A stretch of 10,993 nt of DNA from Candidatus Woesearchaeota archaeon (GTDB taxonomy: Archaea > Nanobdellota > Nanobdellia > SCGC-AAA011-G17 > JACPNG01), in the NCBI GenBank assembly GCA_018303705.1, contig JAGVXQ010000050.1, forward strand, positions 1 to 10,993. The letters run 5' to 3'. Below the pieces are notes generated by a model, which did not search any database, was not told the origin of the DNA, and saw only the letters and a program-made list of their open reading frames with translations. How positions within the stretch are numbered: position 1 is the first letter of the stretch; each line of letters begins with the position of its first letter. This document shows, one piece after another, positions 1 to 5,686 of this stretch. The position numbers and the translations under genes were made by a program.

Positions 1-21
1 GAAATAACTAAAACTATCAAT

Positions 22-371
22 TCAAACCATATAATAGCTTGGATTCCATAGCCCTGAATCCCAAAAATATCTCTTCTTTACATCAGGAAATTTTGCAAGC
101 AGCTTCCTTGCAACATACCCCTTCAAGCATTTTGCAATCTCAGGCTTGCTTCTCAATCCAAGGTCTGCTATAAAATGCAGATGATCCGAATCAAATCCTG
201 TCTCAGAAAGATTTATTGAATAATACTCTGCTGCTTCCTGAAGAAGCCTGTAGCATTCTTCTCTCACTTCAAGGATATCCAATATTTATGGCAGTATTTC
301 ACCTTGAACATTACATGAAGCCAGGCTTCTCCTACAGCAGAGCTGTATCTAACAGGGTTTTCTTTTCTCAT
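22..371 (-). pseudogene. tnpA: IS200/IS605-type TnpA (Y1 HUH transposase) remnant, frameshifted and truncated
   Basis: TnpA of this family cuts and joins single-stranded DNA with an HUH metal site and one catalytic tyrosine. Two minus-strand pieces make up the protein. The N-terminal piece begins near an ATG at 371 (MRKENPVRYSS) and carries the beta strand AWLHVMFKVKYCHK typical of the family. It runs out of frame near 283, and the rest (LDILEVREECYRLL onward) continues in another frame to a TGA at 22-24. One missing base would explain the change. The HUH motif is visible as DHLHF. The protein stops at NPSYYMV, before the C-terminal helix that carries the catalytic tyrosine in family members such as the IS608 enzyme, and bases 1-21 do not encode that helix. 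Intact members have about 130-155 residues; about 115 remain here. It looks non-functional. No TnpB partner is visible in the window. Confidence 0.8.
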
Positions 372-403
372 TTTTTTTCCTGACGCAAAGTTTTTAAGGA
401 TGA

Positions 404-454
404 GAAAGCTCACGCTATTGTGATCTTTCAAGCAGCGCAGCGTCAACGCTACGC
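404..454 (-). repeat. Two adjacent hairpins upstream of the TnpA remnant
   Basis: Positions 435-443 pair with 446-454 (nine pairs, one G-T, two-base loop). Positions 404-429 form a second stem: GAAAG with CTTTC, then TCAC with GTGA after one mismatch. They lie 33-83 bases upstream of the remnant's likely ATG. IS200/IS605 elements carry subterminal hairpins that TnpA recognises, and in IS200 a hairpin upstream of tnpA limits its translation. I infer these belong to the element's left end; the exact end is not defined. Confidence 0.5.
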
Positions 455-496
455 TTTTTAGTTTATTTACAAAAAGAAATAGCTTTTGGTTTTCAC

Positions 497-519
497 CCAC
501 CGGTCAAATAGACCAGTGG
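497..519. repeat. Strong 9-bp hairpin between tRNA-Leu and the IS remnant
   Basis: CCACCGGTC at 497-505 pairs with GACCAGTGG at 511-519 around a five-base loop, with one wobble pair. It lies 22 bases past the 3' end of the tRNA-Leu-like gene on the minus strand. It could be an outer hairpin of the IS end or a structure in the tRNA trailer. No long T run follows it directly, so a simple terminator is not clear. Confidence 0.45.
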
Positions 520-554
520 AACTCAATGATTAGAATAAAGTGCGGGGCACAGGA

Positions 555-592
555 CTTTCAAACCAGGAGGTATCGGAACCTCGGTTCTGATG
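555..592 (-). other. Predicted tRNA-Leu intron 2 in the T-loop (59/60)
   Basis: This 38-nt segment interrupts the T-loop. The T-stem GCAGG/CCTGT is the outer helix, TTCA pairs with TGAA as the 4-bp central helix, and the bulges are AA^C and AG^T, cut after the second base in each case as in archaeal bulge-helix-bulge motifs. Inside the intron GAGGT pairs with ACCTC, extended by CAG/CTG. Splicing restores TTCAAAT. A continuous pairing of TTCAAAC with GTTTGAA competes with the first bulge. Confidence 0.65.
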
Positions 593-624
593 TTTGAACC
601 TGCGTAGGCACTAAGCCACAGGAT

Positions 625-645
625 TTCTCCTCCAAAATCTGGAAA
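625..645 (-). other. Predicted tRNA-Leu intron 1 (anticodon loop, 37/38)
   Basis: This 21-nt segment follows G37. Inside it TCCA and TGGA form a hairpin around a five-base loop, and GAG near its 3' end can pair with CTT of the anticodon loop, leaving bulges AG/T and AA/A. That is a relaxed bulge-helix-bulge of the kind cut by the archaeal tRNA splicing endonuclease. Confidence 0.45.
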
Positions 646-708
646 CTTAAGTTTAGCAATTTACTATCACTCTGGCAACCCCGCATAAGAAAAATAGCCA
701 ATACCATG

Positions 709-716
709 TTAATAAA
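709..716 (-). promoter_or_regulatory. TATA box for the tRNA-Leu-like gene
   Basis: TTTATTAA on the minus strand lies 25-32 bases upstream of the first tRNA base (684), the normal archaeal TATA distance. Confidence 0.5.
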
Positions 717-728
717 GTTTTTTGTTTT

Positions 729-1175
729 CTACTTTCTTTTTCCAAGAAGCAACAGTACAAGAACTATCACAATCCCAAAAATTATTGCCGTCTTTAAAAA
801 GTCAGCAGACACATAATCCAAAACAAGGTAAAATGGGTATATCGAGGTACCAACCAAAAAAAGCGTAGCAATAATGAATATTATGAATATAGCCAACGCA
901 GATATATTCGCAAGAACCATCAGCACTGCTATTACTAACGCGAAAATTATCAAAAAAGCAGCATTTGAAGAAAAATCAAGTATAAATCCAGAAACCCTTT
1001 CATTAAGCAAAACATAAATCCCTATTGCCAATGAAACCAAAAGGTTTATCGCCTTGTTCTTTCCAATGACCTTAGATTTCTGCAATATTCCGAATACAAT
1101 GAGCATTACAAAGAATCCTGCAGCAACCCTCAGCAAGTCCAAGTCTTCAAATGAAAACGGAAACTCTAAAGCCAT
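729..1175 (-). CDS. Small four-helix membrane protein of unknown function
   Basis: I do not recognise the family. The 148-residue protein is very hydrophobic, with about four or five membrane segments: residues 14-31, 40-58, one or two within 71-120, and 127-145. It ends in a basic tail (GKRK), which suggests the C-terminus lies in the cytoplasm. There are no cysteines and no catalytic motif. The ATG at 1175 overlaps the end of the upstream membrane-protein gene by 10 bases. A TATA box inside that upstream gene sits 22 bases before this ATG, so it can probably be transcribed on its own as a leaderless message. It is likely real because of its length, its promoter and its clean hydrophobic pattern. 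A role together with the neighbouring membrane protein is possible but unproven. Confidence 0.75.
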   Translation of the reverse strand: MALEFPFSFEDLDLLRVAAGFFVMLIVFGILQKSKVIGKNKAINLLVSLAIGIYVLLNERVSGFILDFSSNAAFLIIFALVIAVLMVLANISALAIFIIFIIATLFLVGTSIYPFYLVLDYVSADFLKTAIIFGIVIVLVLLLLGKRK

Positions 1176-1555
1176 CCTAAAATGATAGAGTATAGTTCTT
1201 TATATAAGCCTTCTGATTTTTTAGAGTTATAGAAGAAAATTGACAAAGGCAAAAGCCCATTTAGAGCCACAACAATATTGCTAATCCTGCTGTTTTTCTT
1301 GTTTCCATTGCCATTATACTGCAAAAAATTATACAATAACGAACCAAACCCAGAGAACACAAAATACCCTAAAGAATCATAAGTAAGCCTAAACGAAGGG
1401 TCTGCATTTACCCCCTTCAACAACTCGCCTGTTTGAATTATAGTCTCGGATAAAACAATGCCTGCCAATCCTCCTAAAGTTGAATAAGCTGCCTGTCCAC
1501 CAGCATAGTTCTCAGTTGAATTGCTTATGCTCTCTAATTGATTGCCACTCCCCAT
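1166..1555 (-). CDS. Hypothetical membrane-associated protein
   Basis: I do not recognise the family. From the ATG at 1555 it has 129 residues; a TTG two codons upstream is less likely because the TATA box sits 22 bases before this ATG. The first 20 residues are polar and rich in Ser, Asn and Gly. A glycine- and alanine-rich, weakly hydrophobic stretch follows at about 21-44, then a hydrophobic segment near 63-78 and a clear membrane segment near 92-108 (NIVVALNGLLPLSIFFY). A short NGNGNKKN loop separates the last two. The gene ends inside the start of the next membrane-protein gene. Function is unknown. Confidence 0.65.
   Translation of the reverse strand: MGSGNQLESISNSTENYAGGQAAYSTLGGLAGIVLSETIIQTGELLKGVNADPSFRLTYDSLGYFVFSGFGSLLYNFLQYNGNGNKKNSRISNIVVALNGLLPLSIFFYNSKKSEGLYKELYSIILGWL
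1198..1207 (-). promoter_or_regulatory. Internal TATA box for the 729-1175 gene
   Basis: TTATATAAAG on the minus strand, inside the upstream coding region, ends 22 bases before the ATG at 1175. This matches the TATA-to-start spacing of several other genes here and points to a leaderless transcript. Confidence 0.6.
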
Positions 1556-1577
1556 AAGCAATTTTTATCTAGAGTTA

Positions 1578-1586
1578 CTTTAAAAA
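1578..1586 (-). promoter_or_regulatory. TATA box for the 1166-1555 gene
   Basis: TTTTTAAAG on the minus strand ends 22 bases before the ATG at 1555, with no Shine-Dalgarno between. This supports a leaderless message and fixes the start codon. Confidence 0.55.
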
Positions 1587-1613
1587 TTAATATATTGTCA
1601 AACAGTAGTTTTC

Positions 1614-1630
1614 AAAAAAAATAAAAAAGA
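1614..1630 (-). terminator. Poly-T tract downstream of tRNA-Thr
   Basis: On the minus strand this reads as two T runs (TTTTTT and TTTTTTTT) broken by one A. It lies about 70 bases past the tRNA-Thr 3' end, and archaeal RNA polymerase commonly stops at such tracts. An inverted repeat at 1663-1668 and 1682-1687 (CTGCAA/TTGCAG) lies between the tRNA and the tract. Confidence 0.45.
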
Positions 1631-1697
1631 AATTAATTATTTTTTGTATACATTATATATTACTGCAAGTCGCAAAGCATTTTGCAGAAAGCACTAT

Positions 1698-1782
1698 AGC
1701 CTTCGGCAGGATTTGAACCTGCGATCTGCTGATTTTTCTTAGGCATACGAATCAGCCGCATTAACCACTATGCTACGAAGGC
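1698..1782 (-). tRNA. tRNA-Thr(CGU) with a 12-nt intron
   Basis: The acceptor GCCTTCG/CGAAGGC is fully paired, the discriminator is U as in archaeal tRNA-Thr, and CCA is not encoded. The D-arm (GCAT, AGTGGTTA, ATGC) and T-arm (GCAGG, TTCAAAT, CCTGC) are normal, and the variable loop is AGATC. The anticodon stem is GCTGA/TCAGC with loop TTCGTA plus A after splicing, which gives anticodon CGU. A 12-nt insert at 1734-1745 occupies the canonical 37/38 position. GAA near its end can pair with TTC of the loop, a relaxed bulge-helix-bulge. The mature length is 73 nt. The first tRNA base follows the stop codon of the zinc-ribbon gene with no gap, so both are probably on one transcript and released by RNase P. 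Confidence 0.93.
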
Positions 1783-1926
1783 TTATTTTAACCTCTCTTT
1801 CAGCTCTTGTATTGTATGCTTTTTTTGGCATTCAGCACAAACAGCTCTCTTGTTTATGTAAGTTCCCCTGATCTTTCCCAAGAAAGTTTCCCCAATCTTT
1901 TCCCTGCACACTTCGCATTTAGCCAT
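1783..1926 (-). CDS. Small C2C2 zinc-ribbon protein
   Basis: The 47-residue protein starts MAKCEVCREKIG and has two Cys pairs, CEVC near residue 4 and CAEC near residue 31, which should hold one zinc ion. It has a basic central part and a short helical tail (IQELKERLK). Small two-knuckle proteins of this kind are common in archaea, but I cannot assign a function. I chose the ATG at 1926 because a TATA box lies exactly 22 bases upstream; an in-frame upstream extension to 1989 would run across that TATA box and does not look like protein. The tRNA-Thr gene begins at the base after its stop. It is divergent from ABCE1, with both promoters inside a 72-base spacer. Confidence 0.72.
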   Translation of the reverse strand: MAKCEVCREKIGETFLGKIRGTYINKRAVCAECQKKHTIQELKERLK

Positions 1927-1948
1927 GCAGCAATCTAGAACCTGCTTT

Positions 1949-1956
1949 CTTTTAAA
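1949..1956 (-). promoter_or_regulatory. TATA box for the zinc-ribbon/tRNA-Thr unit
   Basis: TTTAAAAG on the minus strand ends 22 bases before the ATG at 1926. No Shine-Dalgarno is visible, so the message is probably leaderless. Confidence 0.55.
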
Positions 1957-1968
1957 CCTTACCAAAAC

Positions 1969-1976
1969 TTTATTAA
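1969..1976 (+). promoter_or_regulatory. TATA box for ABCE1
   Basis: TTTATTAA ends 22 bases before the ABCE1 ATG at 1999. The spacer is A-rich and lacks a Shine-Dalgarno, as expected of a leaderless gene. Confidence 0.6.
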
Positions 1977-1998
1977 AACAAAAAAACAATTTTCATTC

Positions 1999-3762
1999 AT
2001 GTCAAGAATAGCAATAGTTGAAAGGGAAAAATGCCATCCTCAAAGATGTGGGAATTACTGGTGCATGGGTGTTTGCCCTGTCAACAGGAACGAAGAGGAA
2101 TGCATATGCAAAAACGAGCAGACAACCAAGATTGTGATAGATGAAAAGCTCTGCATAGGCTGTGGCATCTGCGTTAAATGCCCTTTTGATGCCATAAAGA
2201 TAATAAACCTCCCAGAAAAGCTCAATGAAAGCCCGATAATCCGTTATGGCATGAACAGCTTCGAGCTTTTTAGGCTTCCAGTTCCAAAGGAAAACAAGTG
2301 CATAGGGATTTTGGGAAGGAACGGCATAGGAAAAAGTACTGCATTAAGCATATTAAGCAATGCCCTGAAGCCAAATTTTGGGGATTACACTAAAAAGCTT
2401 GATCAAAATTCAATTATATCAAATTTCTCTGGAACAATTCTTGGGTCATACCTCAAAAGGCTTTACAACAACGAAATAAAAATATCATACAAGCCTCAAA
2501 GGGTTGACCTAATACCATCTTACTACAAAGGCACAGTAATAAGCATCATGAAATCAACAGACCAAAAAGGCACCGCAGAAAAGCTTCTTAATGACCTTGA
2601 CCTTTACAATATAAAAGATAGGGACATTCAAAGCCTCTCTGGCGGCGAGCTTCAAAGGCTTGCCATAGCATCAGCCATGTCAAAGAAAGCAGATTTCTAT
2701 TACTTTGACGAGCCAGCATCTTTCCTTGACATAACGCAAAGGGTAAAGGTTGCTAAGCTAATAAACAATCTTGGAAAAACCTCAAGTGTTATGGTTGTCG
2801 AGCATGACCTGGCAACTCTAGATTATATATCAGACGAAATCCAGATATTTTACGGCGAGCAATCTGCATACGGAATAGTGTCCCAAAACAAGTCAGTAAG
2901 GCGGGGCATTAATGAATACCTTGATGGCTTTCTTCCTGATGACAATGTAAGGTTTAGAAATTATCCCATAAGATTCAGCAAGCCAGTTGAGTCCAACCTC
3001 AAGCAGGAAACATTATTCGAGTTTCCAGAGCTTGAAAAAGACTATGAAACATTCAAGCTAAAAACTAATCAAGGCTCATTGAAGAAAGGTGAAGTTCTTG
3101 CTATAATGGGCTCAAACGGGCTTGGAAAAAGCACATTTCTCAAGATGCTTGCTGGAATAGAGCAGCCTACAAAAGGAGACTTGAAAGAAATTAAGATATC
3201 CTACAAGCCCCAGATATTGCATGCAGAGAACGGCATTGTAAAGGATTACCTCAAGGGCATAGCAATAGAATCCTTTGAATCTGGCTGGTACAAGCAGAAC
3301 ATCCTTGAAAAGCTCAACATAAAAAGCATACTCAACAATGAAATAAAAACCCTGTCTGGAGGCGAATTGCAAAAGGTAAACATAGCAGCATGCCTCAGCA
3401 ATGACGTTGATGTATATGCTCTTGATGAGCCTAGCGCTTTCATAGACATCGAAGATCGCTTGAACATAGCAGAAGTAATAAAGGAATTCTGCATACGAAA
3501 GGACTGCTGCGCAATAGTTGTTGACCATGACATACAGTTCATAGACTATCTTGCAGATTCCATTATAGTATTCGAAGGCTCTCCTGGCCTGCATGGCTAT
3601 GTTTTCGGCCCAACTAACAAGAAAACAGGCATGAACAGGGTTCTAAAAAACCTCGACATAACCTACAGAATGGACAAAGAGACTCACAGGCCAAGAATAA
3701 ACAAGCCAGACTCGCAGCTTGATGCTCAGCAAAAGAAAAACAACAATTATTATTACATTTAA
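1999..3762 (+). CDS. abce1: ABCE1/RLI ribosome-recycling ATPase
   Basis: ABCE1 splits 70S ribosomes into subunits after termination, acting with aPelota or aRF1 in the cytoplasm. The 587 residues are close to the usual 590-600. An N-terminal iron-sulfur domain holds Cys 12, 17, 22, 26 and Cys 52, 55, 58, 61. ABC domain 1 has Walker A at about 106-113 (GRNGIGKS), signature LSGGELQR near 213 and Walker B/catalytic Glu in FDEPASFLD near 236. ABC domain 2 has Walker A GSNGLGKS near 371, signature LSGGELQK near 455 and LDEPSAFID near 475. The tandem ABC order and paired signatures leave little doubt. One oddity: the second cluster motif is C-x2-C-x2-C-x2-CP, one residue shorter before the last Cys than the usual C-x2-C-x2-C-x3-CP. 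The DNA there (tgc gtt aaa tgc) is unambiguous. The ATG at 1999 is supported by its TATA box. Confidence 0.96.
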   Translation: MSRIAIVEREKCHPQRCGNYWCMGVCPVNRNEEECICKNEQTTKIVIDEKLCIGCGICVKCPFDAIKIINLPEKLNESPIIRYGMNSFELFRLPVPKENKCIGILGRNGIGKSTALSILSNALKPNFGDYTKKLDQNSIISNFSGTILGSYLKRLYNNEIKISYKPQRVDLIPSYYKGTVISIMKSTDQKGTAEKLLNDLDLYNIKDRDIQSLSGGELQRLAIASAMSKKADFYYFDEPASFLDITQRVKVAKLINNLGKTSSVMVVEHDLATLDYISDEIQIFYGEQSAYGIVSQNKSVRRGINEYLDGFLPDDNVRFRNYPIRFSKPVESNLKQETLFEFPELEKDYETFKLKTNQGSLKKGEVLAIMGSNGLGKSTFLKMLAGIEQPTKGDLKEIKISYKPQILHAENGIVKDYLKGIAIESFESGWYKQNILEKLNIKSILNNEIKTLSGGELQKVNIAACLSNDVDVYALDEPSAFIDIEDRLNIAEVIKEFCIRKDCCAIVVDHDIQFIDYLADSIIVFEGSPGLHGYVFGPTNKKTGMNRVLKNLDITYRMDKETHRPRINKPDSQLDAQQKKNNNYYYI

Positions 3763-3834
3763 ATTATAAAATATATTTCACAGCATATCATTCTTTAAAA
3801 AAGATGCAACACTACGAAGGTATAGTTATAAAAG

Positions 3835-3843
3835 TTTAAATAA
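3835..3843 (+). promoter_or_regulatory. TATA box for the ribonucleotide reductase operon
   Basis: TTTAAATAA lies 26-34 bases before the ATG at 3869. It is followed by a GAGGT Shine-Dalgarno-like element at 3860-3864, four bases before the ATG. A start about 25 bases from the TATA box would leave almost no leader, so whether the GAGGT is used is uncertain. Confidence 0.5.
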
Positions 3844-3868
3844 AGGGGTTGTAAAAAAAGAGGTAAAA

Positions 3869-5686
3869 ATGGTTTCTAAAATAAAACAACACTCAACAGG
3901 CATGGGCTATATTGGTGGTTCCCAAAAATACCCTGTTTATGATACATTTGAGCCTGCATTTGTTGGCTTCAAAAAAGATAAGGCAAGAGGCTTGGAATCC
4001 AAAATAAAATCAGGCTACAAGGTTGAAGACCTACAAGACGCCAATAATATGGGTTTTCTTGGTTACAAAATAACAAATACGTCAACAGGTGAAATATACA
4101 CATTTTCTCCAAATTCAAGGCTTACTCTTGAAACAAGATATCTCGAAAAGAATGAAAAAAAAGAAGTTGTTGAAAATGTCTTAGACTTAATGACAAGAGT
4201 TGCTGTGAATATAGCTAGCGCAGATTTAAAATACAATAAAAAAGTAAATATCGAGCCAACTGCAAGGCAATTCTTAGAAGTTATGCTAAATCGTGAATTT
4301 CTGCCGAACACACCAACATTATGCAATGCAGGCCGTGAGCTTCAACAGTTGTCAGCATGCTTTGTATTGCCTATAGATGACTACATAGCTACAGACGACA
4401 TTGGTGAGGATCCAGAAAAGCAAGGCAATGGGATTTATGACGCAAACCGTTACATGGCAATGATACACAAAAGTGGGGGTGGCACCGGCTTTAATTTTTC
4501 AAGGCTAAGGCCCAAATCAGACAATATTTGCACCACTTTCGGCTCATCATCAGGCCCAATACCGTTCATAAAATCCCTTGATTCATCTACAGATGCAATA
4601 AACCAGGGTGGATTTAGGCGTGGAGCCAATATGGGTATACTTGAATACTGGCATCCAGACATTTTCGAATTTATACATGAGAAAACAAAAGGCACACTAC
4701 AGAATTTCAATCTTTCAATAGGTATTGATTCCACATTCATGAAAGCAGTAGAAACAAATGGTTATTTTTCACTAATAAATCCAAAGAACCAGGCAACAAT
4801 GCCTCTCGAAGAGAGAATATACAAGGCACATAGCTTATTCAAGCAGAAAAAATTTGATGGCGAACTAACAGAACAGCAAGAACGTGAAAGAACTGAATAC
4901 GAGCGCATACTTAAAGAAATGGCTCCTTCCCTTGTCTTAAGCGAAGACAGCAATCTGGTAATCAATTATTACAACAACCAAGTTGTCGGCAAAATTGGTA
5001 AAAATAATGAGGTCCTAATAGAAGCAAAAGCCTTGTTCATGTACATTGCAGAATGTGCACATGCAACTGGCTGTCCAGGACTGATATTCCTTGATCGTAT
5101 GAATAAAGACAATCCAACACCTCATATAAGTAAGATAGAATCAACAAATCCCTGTGTAATAGGTAGTACTTTGGTTGCAACATCAAAAGGTTTAGAAAGA
5201 ATTGACAGCCTTATAGGGAAAGAAATTGAAATACTTACAAACATAGAACTATCTAGCTCAAATGGGATAATACAGAGAAGCTTAATTATAAGAAAAATAA
5301 AAGGTGCTTTTAAGACAGGCACAAAGCAAACTTACAAATTAATAACAGAATCAGGTTATGAAGTTATAGCTACGTCTAACCATAAGATATTGGCCAGCAA
5401 TGGATGGAAACAACTAAAAGATATAAAGATAGCAGATAAAGTAATTATACAATCAGAAAAGTCCTTATTTAACCAAAATGTAACATTGCCTTTTTCAGAT
5501 AAAAAATGGACGAAAGGATTAGGTATAATGTTGGGCTGGTTAATTGGAGACGGTTGGTTCATAAACAAAGGCAAAAATTGCAGAGCAGGCTTTATTTTTG
5601 GCAGCAACACAATTAAATATTTAAAAATCATTAAAAAAACGTTCAATGAGATTTATGGTAAGGATATAAAAGAGATTAAATTATAA
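3869..5686 (+). CDS. nrdJ: Class II ribonucleotide reductase, N-extein plus N-terminal part of an interrupted intein
   Basis: Adenosylcobalamin-dependent reductases convert ribonucleotides to deoxyribonucleotides through a cysteine thiyl radical. Residues 1-428 are the N-terminal part of the barrel: FLPNTPTLCNAG at 144-155, the redox Cys 164 in LSACFV, GGGTGFNFSRLRP at 203-215, and NQGGFRRGANMG at 245-256. No ATP-cone precedes the barrel. The reductase breaks at STNP, and an intein begins with Cys at 5153 (CVIGSTLVATSKG). About 177 intein residues follow: splicing block A, block B with TSNH (Thr 74, His 77 of the intein), and the first LAGLIDADG helix LGWLIGDGW with its Asp. The frame then ends at TAA 5684-5686, and the intein resumes in the -1 frame. 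The gene starts an operon with the dUTPase-fold gene. No second reductase is seen in the window. Confidence 0.93.
   Translation: MVSKIKQHSTGMGYIGGSQKYPVYDTFEPAFVGFKKDKARGLESKIKSGYKVEDLQDANNMGFLGYKITNTSTGEIYTFSPNSRLTLETRYLEKNEKKEVVENVLDLMTRVAVNIASADLKYNKKVNIEPTARQFLEVMLNREFLPNTPTLCNAGRELQQLSACFVLPIDDYIATDDIGEDPEKQGNGIYDANRYMAMIHKSGGGTGFNFSRLRPKSDNICTTFGSSSGPIPFIKSLDSSTDAINQGGFRRGANMGILEYWHPDIFEFIHEKTKGTLQNFNLSIGIDSTFMKAVETNGYFSLINPKNQATMPLEERIYKAHSLFKQKKFDGELTEQQERERTEYERILKEMAPSLVLSEDSNLVINYYNNQVVGKIGKNNEVLIEAKALFMYIAECAHATGCPGLIFLDRMNKDNPTPHISKIESTNPCVIGSTLVATSKGLERIDSLIGKEIEILTNIELSSSNGIIQRSLIIRKIKGAFKTGTKQTYKLITESGYEVIATSNHKILASNGWKQLKDIKIADKVIIQSEKSLFNQNVTLPFSDKKWTKGLGIMLGWLIGDGWFINKGKNCRAGFIFGSNTIKYLKIIKKTFNEIYGKDIKEIKL

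Larger units (their letters stand above)
541..684 (-). tRNA. tRNA-Leu(UAA)-like gene with two predicted introns
   Basis: Acceptor strands GCGGGGT (684-678) and GCCCCGC (548-542) pair fully with one wobble, the discriminator is A (541), and no CCA is encoded; this end is typical of archaeal tRNA-Leu. A loop CTTAAG at 651-646 gives anticodon UAA. The 3' half has a leucine-type long variable arm (TGGC, TTAGT, GCC) and a T-stem GCAGG/CCTGT. Two introns are predicted: 625-645 at the canonical 37/38 site and 555-592 inside the T-loop (59/60). Removing both gives a 7-base T-loop TTCAAAT. The 5' half is weak: the D-stem has a central mismatch, the D-loop lacks the usual GG, and the predicted anticodon stem (CTAAA against TCCTG) has three mismatches. 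Pairing GCTAA with TTAG further downstream was considered, but it leaves no U33. It may be a pseudo-tRNA; the identity is better supported than its activity. Confidence 0.65.

Noticed and set aside
372..500. N-terminal extension of TnpA starting at 500
   Set aside because: The extension has no family similarity and covers the two hairpins of the likely IS end; the ATG at 371 fits the usual TnpA length.
561..588. T-arm formed by GAGG, TTCCGATA and CCTC
   Set aside because: The loop has eight bases and reads TTCCGA, not TTCRA, and it does not connect to the acceptor. It is better explained as the internal hairpin of the T-loop intron.
604..659. Alternative tRNA-Leu anticodon stem GCTAA with TTAG at 610-614
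   Set aside because: It pairs well but puts C at position 33 and leaves only a seven-base variable loop, unlike tRNA-Leu. The TTAG bases fit better as the loop of the long variable arm.
1663..1687. Short inverted repeat CTGCAA/TTGCAG as a CRISPR or recombination site
   Set aside because: Only one six-base pair with an unstructured loop and no repeat series. At most it is part of the tRNA-Thr trailer.
3112..3594. Minus-strand frames opposite ABCE1
   Set aside because: They lie fully inside a well-supported gene, have no promoter and show low-complexity composition, as expected of antisense shadows.
4063..4965. Minus-strand frames opposite nrdJ
   Set aside because: Shadows of the reductase coding sequence, with no motifs or upstream signals.
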